Shown here in pieces: positions 24,501-31,111 of a stretch of 64,000 bases of DNA (position 1 is its first letter; each line of letters starts with the position of its first letter). The translations under genes and the position numbers were made by a program. The notes beneath the pieces are model-generated. The model made no database searches, was not told the origin of the DNA, and saw only the letters and a program-made list of their open reading frames with translations. This DNA is from Zoroaster sp. YZ-2022 (taxonomy: Eukaryota > Echinodermata > Asteroidea > Forcipulatida > Zoroasteridae): positions 6,777,902-6,841,901 of the forward strand of contig CM055828.1 in the NCBI GenBank assembly GCA_029582265.1, given 5' to 3'.

Positions 24501-24517
24501 CTGTCATTACCCGGCAT
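4283..24517 (-). CDS. INVS: Inversin (nephrocystin-2), complete 17-exon gene
   Basis: Coding exons, first to last: 24340-24517, 22216-22382, 19793-19966, 19273-19338, 17955-18059, 17278-17388, 15098-15280, 14827-14995, 14541-14596, 13897-13996, 12331-12382, 11952-12129, 10889-11205, 9390-10127, 7880-8142, 6665-6757, 4283-4356. They join in frame to 3024 nt, about 1007 residues (vertebrate inversin is about 1065). Seen: an N-terminal [12 protein letters not shown] block, ankyrin repeats with LHWAA/TPLH signatures over residues ~60-570, an IQ motif [13 protein letters not shown] near 585 followed by [13 protein letters not shown], an acidic low-complexity middle, and further IQ-like motifs near 858 and 911. 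Known: inversin is a ciliary inversin-compartment scaffold binding calmodulin and nephrocystins, acting in left-right and planar polarity. The start is the first in-frame ATG before HAAAVNG; upstream 5' UTR exons may exist. The last two exon joins are the least certain. Confidence 0.93.
4664..4744. repeat. 18-bp tandem repeat, left half
   Basis: About 4.5 copies of ACATTGGTACCAGTCAAT. The array ends abruptly where the TGTGACC element begins and resumes at 5169 with the same unit. It lies in the last INVS intron. Confidence 0.9.
4745..5168. mobile_element. TGTGACC MITE inserted inside the 18-bp array
   Basis: Left end TATGTGACCGTCCACCACG with GGGCTGTAAAGTCG; right end CGACTTTACAGCCC then GTGGTGGATGGTCACAT. 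Both outer flanks are the 18-bp tandem unit, so the element split a pre-existing array. It has about 40-bp inverted arms and no convincing coding region. Confidence 0.85.
5169..5245. repeat. 18-bp tandem repeat, right half
   Basis: Four diverged copies of ATTGGTACCAGTCAATAT continuing the array at 4664-4744. Confidence 0.85.
5246..6664. other. INVS intron 16, remaining part
   Basis: Intronic. Bases about 5890-6165 share pieces with 13130-13770 (CGGAGAGC.TCTAAACA and TATTCCCGACG.GAACTGGTTAA), marking a dispersed element. About 6490-6535 holds a B-box-like GGGTTCGAGTCCCACC, probably a SINE relic. No exon is seen. Confidence 0.5.
6665..6757 (-). CDS. INVS: INVS exon 16
   Basis: A 93-nt exon with acceptor TTTTTTGTCAG and donor CTGCAG|GTAAC. 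In phase 1 it reads residues 953-983, basic and serine/arginine rich. The length is a multiple of three, so two frames are open; the phase from exon 15 and the fit to exon 17 favour this one. Confidence 0.6.
7030..7310. repeat. Tandem duplication of a ~125-bp GAGTACGAGTA-rich unit
   Basis: The stretch CTCTATAGTTGTAGT.GAGTAC through GTGTGAGTAGTCCAATTACG occurs about 2.4 times. It also contains short GTACGA repeats. It lies in INVS intron 15. A weak relative (GTACTCATACTCATG) lies near 16835. Confidence 0.8.
7437..7816. mobile_element. TTAA MITE with triplicated right end
   Basis: Starts TTAA-CCCTAACCACC. The right terminal segment, GGTTCCTAGCCAGAATACCTA followed by a GGGTTAGG-type end, appears three times (near 7700-7733, 7739-7770 and 7780-7816), closing at TTAA 7813-7816. 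If INVS intron 15 were retained, reading would run into this element and stop at 7785-7787. Confidence 0.8.
7880..8142 (-). CDS. INVS: INVS exon 15
   Basis: Acceptor TTTTATTAG; donor ATATG|GTGCGT. Phase 2 in, phase 1 out, residues 865-952. It contains an IQ-like [12 protein letters not shown] and ends LVLNKIY, resembling the LKQIYG stretch of vertebrate inversin. The frame stays open 31 codons past the donor, into a MITE. Confidence 0.82.
8143..8988. other. INVS intron 14 with repeat pieces
   Basis: A stem-loop at about 8748-8803 pairs GTGTGCCCGGAAGAAGG with its inverse CCTTCTTCCGGCCACAC; a related piece is at 8466. The segment AAGGGATGTTTTTTTACCATCATCAACTTTACACCAAGTAAGTT near 8401 recurs near 45680, marking another dispersed repeat. 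No exon is seen. Confidence 0.55.
8989..9121. mobile_element. Fragment of the fold-back repeat
   Basis: Carries GTAAAACTTGTAGCTTTGCA, GGTGACACCATGTGAAAT and ACTGGAGGTACAACTCGACG, matching the fold-back element at 2886-3300 but with one arm only. Confidence 0.75.
9171..9370. mobile_element. 200-bp near-perfect hairpin element
   Basis: The left arm begins TGCAAAATAATGGTTATTGG and the right arm ends CCAATAACCATTATTTTGCA. The arms are about 95 bp each around a centre ACACTCTTGTGT, with few mismatches. It ends 20 bp from the 3' edge of INVS exon 14. A single-arm relative is at about 34690-34770. Probably a MITE. Confidence 0.8.
9390..10127 (-). CDS. INVS: INVS exon 14, large acidic exon
   Basis: 738 nt, acceptor TTTGTGTAG, donor GAGAAA|GTAAGC; residues 619-864. 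Mostly Asp/Glu/Gly/Thr/Lys/Asn low complexity with little family conservation. The end carries a charged helix ([15 protein letters not shown]) and an IQ-like [12 protein letters not shown] that continues into exon 15. Its position, between the first and later IQ motifs, matches the poorly conserved middle of vertebrate inversin. Confidence 0.9.
10480..10745. mobile_element. 266-bp MITE flanked by TA, ACTACTCAAAACA ends
   Basis: Begins TACTACTCAAAACAATTTAG and ends with its inverse CTAAATTGTTTTGAGTAGTA; both flanks are TA. A copy of exactly the same length lies at 47804-48069 and differs at only a few positions, so both are young. TA flanks suggest Tc1/mariner-type mobilisation. Confidence 0.88.
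10889..11205 (-). CDS. INVS: INVS exon 13, last ankyrin repeats and first IQ motif
   Basis: Residues 514-618. Starts [18 protein letters not shown], then [20 protein letters not shown], then [20 protein letters not shown] and the [17 protein letters not shown] block. This is the most diagnostic exon: the IQ motif followed by [13 protein letters not shown] is an inversin hallmark. Acceptor ATCTACAG, donor GCAAA|GTAAGT. Confidence 0.95.
11275..11592 (-). mobile_element. tRNA-Leu-headed SINE with a different body
   Basis: On the minus strand the head matches the SINE at 1-370 (GCCGAGCGGT, CAA anticodon loop, GGGTTCGAATCCCAG), then GTGTCCTTGAGCAAGACAC. The body then departs from the other copies (GGGGCAGAGGCAGTTTAGCA ...) and lacks the CCCCAGGGAGCTGAG segment. 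It looks like a second subfamily sharing the tRNA head. Confidence 0.75.
11952..12129 (-). CDS. INVS: INVS exon 12
   Basis: Residues 454-513; ankyrin repeats with [20 protein letters not shown], very close to the matching vertebrate segment. Acceptor CATTCAG, donor GTGAA|GTAAGC. Confidence 0.94.
12331..12382 (-). CDS. INVS: INVS exon 11
   Basis: A 52-nt exon coding [17 protein letters not shown] (residues 437-453), half an ankyrin repeat. Phase 1 in, phase 2 out; acceptor TTTTTCAG, donor CACTG|GTAGGT. Confidence 0.92.
13897..13996 (-). CDS. INVS: INVS exon 10
   Basis: Residues 404-436, ankyrin repeat with [17 protein letters not shown]. Acceptor CCCCCGCAG, donor ACAAG|GTACGT. Confidence 0.94.
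14348..14420. mobile_element. Partial AAAGGGGCAGTAT-family MITE
   Basis: One arm only: CCGATTCCATGCCCTGTTGA, AGTCTGCTCTGATTGTGATG and ATATTGTCCCTTTAA. In INVS intron 9. Confidence 0.7.
14541..14596 (-). CDS. INVS: INVS exon 9
   Basis: A 56-nt exon coding [18 protein letters not shown] (residues 385-403 with the split codon). Acceptor GCTTTTCAG, donor CTAGAG|GTAATA. Confidence 0.92.
14827..14995 (-). CDS. INVS: INVS exon 8
   Basis: Residues 329-384; contains [20 protein letters not shown], an ankyrin repeat with the unusual MWAAGKG motif shared with vertebrate inversin. Acceptor AACCATAG, donor ACAG|GTGGGT. Confidence 0.95.
15098..15280 (-). CDS. INVS: INVS exon 7
   Basis: Residues 268-328; two ankyrin repeats with [20 protein letters not shown] and [13 protein letters not shown]. 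Acceptor GAATACAG, donor CATGCT|GTAAGT. A decayed partial copy of this exon lies upstream in gene order at 15923-15969. Confidence 0.95.
15413..15797 (-). mobile_element. 3' end of a CR1/L2-type LINE
   Basis: Bases 15543-15797 (minus) code an 84-residue piece with [31 protein letters not shown] and [11 protein letters not shown], the characteristic C-terminus of non-LTR retrotransposon ORF2. After the stop comes a short 3' UTR ending in tandem TAATG repeats (15413-15440), the normal 5'-truncated LINE structure. It sits in INVS intron 6. Confidence 0.85.
15923..15969 (-). pseudogene. Decayed partial copy of INVS exon 7
   Basis: 47 bp match INVS exon 7 (15204-15250) at 40 of 47 positions, nearly all differences being transitions. 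In the minus-strand frame it reads [15 protein letters not shown], then diverges and meets a stop. The LINE end lies between the exon and its copy. Too short and disrupted to be a working ankyrin exon. Confidence 0.7.
15970..17020. other. INVS intron 6, unassigned part
   Basis: AT-rich intronic sequence. I see no exon or clear element apart from a short GTACTCATACTCATG piece near 16835 related to the repeat at 7030-7310. Confidence 0.5.
17021..17250. mobile_element. Hairpin repeat with AACAAGGTCGTA motifs
   Basis: GCAACAAGGTCGTACATGC near 17045 and its inverse-type partners ATACGACCTTGTTCCACTG and AACCTTCTTGCACTGAC near the right end. Related sequence lies at 19145-19215 and 23497-23725. Ends about 30 bp before INVS exon 6. 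Confidence 0.6.
17278..17388 (-). CDS. INVS: INVS exon 6
   Basis: Residues 231-267, including [20 protein letters not shown], matching the [12 protein letters not shown] segment of vertebrate inversin. Acceptor GTGTTCAG, donor TTCCAG|GTAATT. Confidence 0.95.
17443..17810 (-). mobile_element. TTAA element of the 44-bp minisatellite family, 1 unit
   Basis: TTAA-CCCAAACTCCCTAGG at one end and GGTTAGGG-TTAA at the other, 368 bp. It has one 44-bp unit, then the family core (CATGTACATGTATC, ACTGACCCAAGCACTGACC) and the AATCCTTCACTTTAGCAAAG end. In INVS intron 5. Other copies: 24806, 39940, 45843, 56159, 58585, 60074, 62335. Confidence 0.88.
17955..18059 (-). CDS. INVS: INVS exon 5
   Basis: Residues 196-230, [20 protein letters not shown] and on. 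The SNIGIPD motif is specific to inversin. Acceptor TTTAACAG, donor ATACTG|GTGAGT. Confidence 0.95.
18135..18500 (+). mobile_element. SINE copy in INVS intron 4
   Basis: Shortened tRNA-like head, then B box GGGTTCAAATCCCAACTG, body CTGTGAGGGCAGAGTTGG ... CTCCCCAGGGAGCTGAGATGG, tail GGATACGTGCGCTATATAAG and (ATT)n. Confidence 0.85.
18785..19076 (+). mobile_element. 5'-truncated SINE copy
   Basis: Begins in the body at GTGTCCTTGAGCAAGACAC, lacks the tRNA head, and ends GTGCGCTATATAAGTCCAC(ATT)n. A hairpin-family fragment (AACAAGGTCGTACATGCAAC) follows at 19145-19215. Confidence 0.85.
19273..19338 (-). CDS. INVS: INVS exon 4
   Basis: A 66-nt exon coding [19 protein letters not shown] and on (residues 174-195). 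Acceptor ATTAACAG, donor CAT|GTGAGT. Confidence 0.93.
19585..19765. mobile_element. Dispersed repeat with TTGCTAAGCAAAT core
   Basis: AATATCACAGAGCTGCTCAG, TTGCTAAGCAAATATTT, TTTGGCTGGTAACCAA and CTAAGCAGCTCCGTG. The same order of motifs is at 42072-42276. The ends are roughly inverse, suggesting a MITE. Confidence 0.65.
19793..19966 (-). CDS. INVS: INVS exon 3
   Basis: Residues 116-173, with [20 protein letters not shown] and [17 protein letters not shown], close to the vertebrate ankyrin repeat ending in RHRSPKCLALLLK. Acceptor ATGTAG, donor GCAAAT|GTAAGT. Confidence 0.95.
19975..20060 (-). mobile_element. SINE/LINE tail fragment with (ATT)n
   Basis: An (AAT)n run followed by the inverse of a GCGC..GTGGATA tail (CACGCACATATCCACC ... 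GCGCTCAAGGCGC). No head or body. Confidence 0.65.
20268..21213. repeat. 63-bp minisatellite, about 15 copies
   Basis: Unit 63 bp, containing AAGTGAATAAATGAATGAAT, ATGCAATGAGATCAATTT and CCTGCTGATATGGGAAGTT. Units alternate at one base (AATAATGCA or AATTATGCA), so much of the array is a 126-bp dimer. Two indels (an extra C near 20813, a lost C near 20877) break the period. As 63 is 21 codons, a frame stays open by chance. It is in INVS intron 2. Confidence 0.95.
21535..21853. mobile_element. TTAA-flanked MITE, CCTTCCTAC/GTAGGAGGG ends
   Basis: TTAA-CCTTCCTACACATGG at the left and TTGTAGGAGGG-TTAA at the right, 319 bp. The ends match the CCCTCCTAC family but the interior (GGAGGCCACTCCAATCC..., partly inverse to GGCTTGGAGTGGCCTG) is its own. 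Confidence 0.75.
22216..22382 (-). CDS. INVS: INVS exon 2
   Basis: Residues 60-115, with [20 protein letters not shown] and [12 protein letters not shown]. Matches the first full ankyrin repeats of inversin ([18 protein letters not shown]). Acceptor ACATATAG, donor TATAAG|GTATGG. Confidence 0.95.
22504..22812. mobile_element. TTAA MITE, CCCTCCTAC family, right end lost
   Basis: TTAA-CCCTCCTACTGTAGCTGCAC, then repeated CCAGTC/TTTTGACC motifs. The right end reads GTAGTAGTAGG and then stops short of the expected AGGGTTAA. Relatives: 38451, 48297, 51733. Confidence 0.75.
22806..23090. mobile_element. MITE with GGGCGGATCCAG ends and G/C tracts
   Basis: Left GGGCGGATCCAGAACATTTT followed by a G run; right C runs then CCTGGATCCGCCAATGG, so the ends are inverse. 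It contains G runs of ten or more at both sides (about 22843 and 23031) and a CT-rich middle. hAT-type origin is only a guess. Confidence 0.65.
23497..23725. mobile_element. Hairpin repeat with GCAAAAACGTCGTA motifs
   Basis: GTCAGTGCAAAAACGTC at the left and GTTGCACTGACAC at the right, with internal GTCGTATGTACA and TACATACGACC. Related to 17021-17250. Confidence 0.65.
24340..24517 (-). CDS. INVS: INVS exon 1 (coding), with a polyglutamine tract
   Basis: Start ATG at 24517; residues 1-59. The first 20 residues hold a CAG-rich [11 protein letters not shown] run, then [18 protein letters not shown], the conserved inversin N-terminus. Donor ATCAGTA|GTAAGT. A short out-of-frame ATG lies just upstream. 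Confidence 0.88.
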
Positions 24518-24805
24518 GTCGGTATCCTGTCCTGCATGGACGCGGCCACTTCTCTTCTATATGAGTTTGCATAATGAGACATAACATGATTTAATATTTA
24601 CTCAAATGAATAGTTAAACATGTATCACTCCTGTTTGTTGCTATTTTGACAGCAATTTCCAACAATTTCCTTTTTCATTTGCTATCTTACTTGAGGAAAG
24701 GATAACAAATGCATTAAAATGAGACATATCTGAATATAATCAAGAATATAAGAAGCATGGTTTTACTATAAATGTCCCAAAATGGTGGGTCCCGTCATAC
24801 GTTCA

Positions 24806-27800
24806 TTAACCCTAACCTTCCTCCAAAATCCTCTTTGCTAAAAGTGAAGGATTTTGAAGGATTGAGGTTACATGCTACATGCTCTTTGCTAAAGTGAAGG
24901 ATTTTGAAGGATTGAGGTTACATGCTACATGCTCTTTGCTAAAGTGAAGGATTTTGGAGGATTGAGGTTATTAGGCATACTTGCCTTTCCATGGTACATG
25001 TACTCCATGTTTGTTGTAGTGACTGCAAGGTCAGTGCTTGGGTCAGTGGACACTGTTTATTGCTCCATGCATGCAGGGAGGGTCCCTGGCCATGTACATG
25101 TATCACAGATTAGAAACACATGTGTGGATACATGTCATGCGCTTGTTTTTACTACTGAATAAATTTGGAGGATTCAGGTTATGTGTAAGCAAATGGGCCT
25201 AGGGAGTAAGGAAGGATTCAGGTTATGTGTAAGCAAGTGGGCCTAGGGAGTTAGGAAGGATTCAGGTTATGTGTAAGCAAGTGGGCCTAGGGAGTTAGGA
25301 AGGATTCAGGTTATGTGTAAGCAAATGGGCCTAGGGAGTTAGGAAGGATTCAGGTTATGTGTAAGCAAATGGGCCTAGGGAGTTAGGAAGGATTCAGGTT
25401 ATGTGTAAGCAAATGGGCCTAGGGAGTTAGGAAGGATTCAGGTTATGTGTGGACAAGCAAATGGGCCTAGGGAGTTAGGAAGGATTCAGGTTATGTGTAA
25501 GCAAATGGGCCTAGGGAGTTAGGAAGGATTCAGGTTATGTGTAAGCAAATGGGCCTAGGGAGGTAGGGAGTAATCAGGTTATGTGTAAGCAAATGGGCCT
25601 AGGGAGTTAGGAAGGATTCAGGTTATGTGTAAGCAAATGGGCCTAGGGAGTTAGGAAGGATTCAGGTTATGTGTAAGCAAATGGGCCTAGGGAGTTAGGG
25701 AGGATTCAGGTTATGTGTAAGCAAATGGGCCTAGGGAGTTAGGAAGGATTCAGGTTATGTGTAAGCAAATGGGCCTAGGGAGTTAGGAAGGATTCAGGTT
25801 ATGTGTAAGCAAATGGGCCTAGGGAGTTAGGAAGGATTCAGGTTATGTGTAAGCAAATGGGCCTAGGGAGTTAGGAAGGATTCAGGTTATGTGTAAGCAA
25901 ATGGGCCTAGGGAGTTAGGAAGGATTCAGGTTATGTGTGGACAAGCAAATGGGCCTAGGGAGTTAGGAAGGATTCAGGTTATGTGTAAGCAAATGGGCCT
26001 AGGGAGTTAGGAAGGATTCAGGTTATGTGTAAGCAAATGGGCCTAGGGAGTTAGGGAGGATTCAGGTTATGTGTAAGCAAATGGGCCTAGGGAGTTAGGA
26101 AGGATTCAGGTTATGTGTAAGCAAATGGGCCTAGGGAGTTAGGAAGGATTCAGGTTATGTGTAAGCAAATGGGCCTAGGGAGTTAGGGAGGATTCAGGTT
26201 ATGTGTAAGCAAATGGGCCTAGGGAGTTAGGAAGGATTCAGGTTATGTGTAAGCAAGTGGGCCTAGGGAGTTAGGAAGGATTCAGGTTATGTGTAAGCAA
26301 ATGGCCTAGGGAGTTAGGAAGGATTCAGGTTATGTGTAAGCAAATGGGCCTAGGGAGTTAGGAAGGATTCAGGTTATGTGTAAGCAAATGGGCCTAGGGA
26401 GTTAGGAAGGATTCAGGTTATGTGTAAGCAAATGGGCCTAGGGAGTTAGGAAGGATTCAGGTTATGTGTAAGCCAATGGGCCTAGGGAGTTAGGGAGGAT
26501 TCAGGTTATGTGTAAGCAAATGGGCCTAGGGAGTTAGGAAGGATTCAGGTTATGTGTAAGCCAATGGGCCTAGGGAGTTAGGGAGGATTCAGGTTATGTG
26601 TAAGCAAATGGGCTAGGGAGTTAGGGAGGATTCAGGTTATGTGTAAGCAAATGGGCCTAGGGAGTTAGGAAGGATTCAGGTTATGTGTAAGCAAATGGGC
26701 CTAGGGAGTTAGGAAGGATTCAGGTTATGTGTAAGCAAATGGGCCTAGGGAGTTAGGAAGGATTCAGGTTATGTGTAAGCAAATGGGCCTAGGGAGTTAG
26801 GAAGGATTCAGGTTATGTGTAAGCAAATGGGCCTAGGGAGTTAGGAAGGATTCAGGTTATGTGTAAGCAAGTGGGCCTAAGGGAGTTAGGAAGGATTCAG
26901 GTTATGTGTAAGCAAATGGGCCTAGGGAGTTAGGGAGGATTCACGTTATGTGTAAGCAAATGGGCCTAGGGAGTCAGGAAGGATTCAGGTTATGTGTAAG
27001 CAAATGGGCCTAGGGAGTTAGGAAGGATTCGGGTTATGTGTAAGCAAATGGGCCTAGGGAGTTAGGGAAGGATTCAGGTTATGTGTAAGCAAATGGCCTA
27101 GGGAGTCAGGAAGGATTCAGGTTATGTGTAAGCAAATGGGCCTAGGGAGTTAGGAAGGATTCAGGTTATGTAAGCAAATGGGCCTAGGGAGTTAGGAAGG
27201 ATTCAGGTTATGTGTACAAATGGGCCTAGGGAGTTAGGGAAGGATTCAGGTTATGTGTAAGCCAATGGGCCTAGGGAGTTAGGAGGATTCAGGTTATGTG
27301 TAAGCAAATGGGCCTAGGGAGTTAGGAAGGATTCAGGTTATGTGTAAGCCCAATGGGCCTAGGGAGTCGGGAGGATTCAGGTTATGTGTAAGCAAATGGG
27401 CTAGGGAGTTAGGGAGGATTCAGGTTATGTGTAAGCAAATGGGCCTAGGGAGTTAGGAAGGATTCAGGTTATGTGTAAGCAAATGGGCCTAGGGAGTTAG
27501 GAAGGATTCAGGTTATGTGTGTAAGCAAATGGGCCTAGGGAGTTAGGAAGGATTCAGGTTATGTGTAAGCAAATGGGCCTAGGGAGTTAGGGAAGGATTC
27601 AGGTTATGTAAGCAAATGGGCCTAGGGAGTTAGGAAGGATTCAGGTTATGTAAAGCCAATGGGCCTAGGGAGTTAGGGAGGATTCAGGTTATGTGTAAGC
27701 AAATGGGCCTAGGGAGTTAGGAAGGATTCAGGTTATGTGTAAGTCAAATGGGCCTAGGGAGTTAGGGAGGATTCAGGTTATGTAAGCAAATGGGCCTAGG

Positions 27801-30800
27801 GAGTTAGGAGGATTCGGGTTATGTGTAAGCAAATGGGCCTAGGGAGTTAGGGAAGGATTCAGGTTATGTGTAAGCAAATGGGCCTAGGGAGTTAGGAAGG
27901 ATTCAGGTTATGTGTAAGCAATGGGCCTAGGGAGTTAGAAGGATTCAGGTTATGTGTAAGCAAATGGGCCTAGGCAGTTAGGAATCAGGTTATGTGTAAG
28001 CAAATGGGCCTAGGGAGTTGAGGAAGGATTCAGGTTATGTGTAAGCAAGCCTAGGGAGTTAGAAGATTCAAAGCCTAGTGAGTTAGGAAGGATTCAGGTT
28101 ATGTAAGCAATGGGCCTAGGAGTTAGGAAGGATTCAGGTTATGTGTAAGCAAATGGGCCTAGGGAGTCAGGAAGGATTCAGGTTATGTGTAAGCAAATGG
28201 GCCTAGGAGTCAGGAAGGATTCAGGTTATGTGTAAGCAAATGGGCCTAGGGAGTTAGGAAGGATTCAGGTTATGTGTAAGCAAATGGGCCTAGGGAGTTA
28301 GGAAGGATTCAGGTTATGTGTAAGCAATGGCCTAGGGAGTCAGGAAGGATTCAGGTTATGTGTAAGCAAATGGGCCTAGGGAGTTAGGAAGGATTCAGGT
28401 TATGTGTAAGCAAATGGGCCTAGGGAGTTAGGAAGGATTCAGGTTATGTAAGCAAATGGGCCTAGGGAGTTAGGAAGGATTCAGGTTATGTGTACAAATG
28501 GGCCTAGGGAGTTAGGGAGGATTCAGGTTATGTGTACAAATGGGCCTAGGGAGTTAGGAAGGATTCAGGTTATGTGTAAGCCAATGGGCCTAGGGAGTTA
28601 GGAGGATTCAGGTTATGTGTAAGCAAATGGGCTAGGGAGTTAGAGGATTCAGGTTATGTGTAAGCAAATCTAGGGAGTTAGGAAGGATTCAGGTTATGTG
28701 TAAGCAAATGGGCCTAGGGAGTTAGGAAGGATTCAGGTTATGTAAGCAAATGGGCCTAGGGAGTTAGGAAGGATTCAGGTTATGTGTAAGCAAATGGGCC
28801 TAGGAGTTAGGGAAGGATTCAGGTTATGTGTAAGCAAATGGGCCTAGGGAGTTAGAAGGTTCAGGTTACGGTAAGCCAATGGGCCTAGGGAGTTAGGAGG
28901 ATTCAGGCGTAAGCAAATGGGCCTAGGGAGTTAGGGGATTCAGGTTATGTGTAAGCCAATGGGCCTAGGGAGTTAGGGAGGATTCAGGTTATGTGTAAGC
29001 AAATGGGCTAGGGAGTTAGGAGGATTCAGGTTATGTGTACAAATGGGCCTAGGGGAGTTAGGAAGGATTCAGGTTATGTGTAAGCAAATGGGCCTAGGGA
29101 GTTAGGGAAGGTTACAGGTTATGTAAGCAAATGGGCCTAGGAGTTAGGAAGGATTCAGGTTATGTGTAAGCAAATGGGCCTAGGAGGTAGGGAAGGATTC
29201 GGGTTATGTGTAAGCAAATGGGCCTAGGGAGTTAGGAAGGATTCAGGTTATGTAAGCAATTTGGCCTAGTGAGTTAGGAAGGATTCAGGTTATGTGTAAG
29301 CAAATGGGCCTAGGGAGTTAGGAAGGATTCAGGTTATGTGTAAGCAAATGGGCCTAGGGAGTTAGGAAAGATTCAGGTTATGTGTAAGCAAATGGGCCTA
29401 GGGAGTTAGGAAGGATTCAGGTTATGTGTGCAAATGGGCCTAGGGAGTTAGGAGGATTCAGGTTATGTAAGCAAATGGGCCTAGGGAGTTAGGAAGGATT
29501 CAGGTTATGTGTACAATGGGCCTAGGGAGTTAGGAGGATTCAGGTTATGTGTACAAATGGGCTAGGGAGTTAGGGAGGATTCAGGTTATGTAAGCAAATG
29601 GGCCTAGGGAGTTAGGAAGGATTCAGGTTATGTGTAAGCAAATGGGCCTAGGGAGTTAGGAAGGATTCAGGTTATGTGTACAAATGGGCCTAGGGAGTTA
29701 GGAAGGATTCAGGTTATGTGTAAGCAAATGGGCCTAGGGAGTTAGGAAGGATTCAGGTTATGTGTAAGCAAATGGGCCTAGGGAGTTAGGAAGGATTCAG
29801 GTTATGTGTAAGCAAATGGGCCTAGTGAGTTAGGAAGGATTCAGGTTATGTGTAAGCCAATGGGCCTAGGGAGTTAGGGAGGATTCAGGTTATGTGTAAG
29901 CAAATGGGCCTAGTGAGTTAGGGAGGATTCAGGTTATGTGTAAGCAAATGGGCCTAGGGAGTTAGGAAGGATTCAGGTTATGTGTAAGCAAATGGGCCTA
30001 GGGAGTTAGGAAGGATTCAGGTTATGTGTAAGCAAATGGGCCTAGGGAGTTAGGGAGGATTCAGGTTATGTAAGCAAATGGGCCTAGGGAGTTAGGAAGG
30101 ATTCAGGTTATGTGTAAGCAAATGGGCCTAGGGAGTTAGGAAGGATTCAGGTTATATGTAAGCAAATGGGCCTAGGGAGTTAGGAAGGATTCAGGTTATG
30201 TGTAAGCAAATGGGCCTAGGGAGTTAGGAAGGATTCAGGTTATGTGTAAGCAAATGGGCCTAGGGAGTTAGGGAAGGATTCAGGTTATGTGTAAGCATGT
30301 GGGCCTAGGGAGTTAGGAAGGATTCAGGTTATGTGTAAGCAAATGGGCCTAGGGAGTTAGGAAGGATTCAGGTTATGTGTAAGCAAATGGGCCTAGGGAG
30401 TTAGGAAGATTCAGGTTATGTGTAAGCAAATGGGCCTAGGGAGTTAGGAAGGATTCAGGTTATGTGTAAGCAAATGGGCCTAGGGAGTTAGGAAGGATTC
30501 AGGTTATGTGTAAGCAAATGTGGGCCTAGGGAGTTAGGAAGGATTCAGGTTATGTGTAAAGCAAATGGGCCTAGGGAGTTAGGAAGGATTCAGGTTATGT
30601 GTAAGCAAATGGGCCTAGGGAGTTAGGGAGGATTCAGGTTATGTGAAAGCAAATGGGCCTAGGGAGTTAGGAAGGATTCAGGTTATGTGTAAGCATGTGG
30701 GCCTAGGGAGTTAGGAAGGATTCAGGTTATGTGTAAGCATGTGGGCCTAGGGAGTTAGGGAGGATTCAGGTTATGTGTAAGCATGTGGGCCTAGGGAGTT

Positions 30801-30940
30801 AGGGAGGATTCAGGTTATGTGTAAGCATGTGGGCCTAGGGAGTTAGGGAGGATTCAGGTTATGTGTAAGCATGTGGGCCTAGGGAGTTAGGAAGGATTCA
30901 GGTTATGTGTAAGCATGTGGGCCTAGGGAGTTAGGGTTAA
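24806..30940 (+). mobile_element. 6.1-kb TTAA element, giant 44-bp array member
   Basis: Left end TTAA-CCCTAACCTTCC; right end GGAGTTAGGG-TTAA. The first 350 bp are the family core, including two repeats of TTTGCTAAAGTGAAGGATTT and the segment GGTCAGTGCTTGGGTCAGTG. All the rest is the 44-bp array. Single-unit family members are about 320-370 bp, so this copy grew about 17-fold by array expansion. The core holds a 77-codon open frame conserved in other copies. It lies about 290 bp upstream of the INVS start codon. Confidence 0.9.
25155..30936 (+). repeat. 44-bp minisatellite, about 131 copies
   Basis: Unit: AGGAAGGATTCAGGTTATGT + GTAAGCAAATGGGCCTAGGG + AGTT. The edges (25.2-26.9 kb and 29.7-30.9 kb) are highly uniform; the middle (about 27.1-29.6 kb) has many 1-4 bp deletions. 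Variants cluster: GGACAAGCAAATG near 25450 and 25930 and GCATGTGGG at the right end. The terminal unit merges into the element's inverted end, so each unit carries a copy of the GGGAGTTAGG end motif. Confidence 0.97.
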
Positions 30941-31111
30941 GGCACTTATTTACTGTGAAAGTTTCAGCTAATTTGGTTTTGTCATTTACAAAATTTAATT
31001 GTGTTCATATTTGTTTGAATTCATTCTCAAGTGGAAAATGGGTCATGGCAGTAATCCTGAGCAAATTTGTAATTCATTTCACGTGTTATATTACAACATA
31101 TTAGACAGAAT

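Noticed and set aside
25155..30936. CRISPR-like array
   Set aside because: Units are contiguous 44-bp tandem copies without unique spacers, in an animal genome.
24806..30940. Telomere or interstitial telomere repeat
   Set aside because: TTAGGG occurs only at the element ends; the repeated unit is a 44-bp sequence, not a hexamer array.
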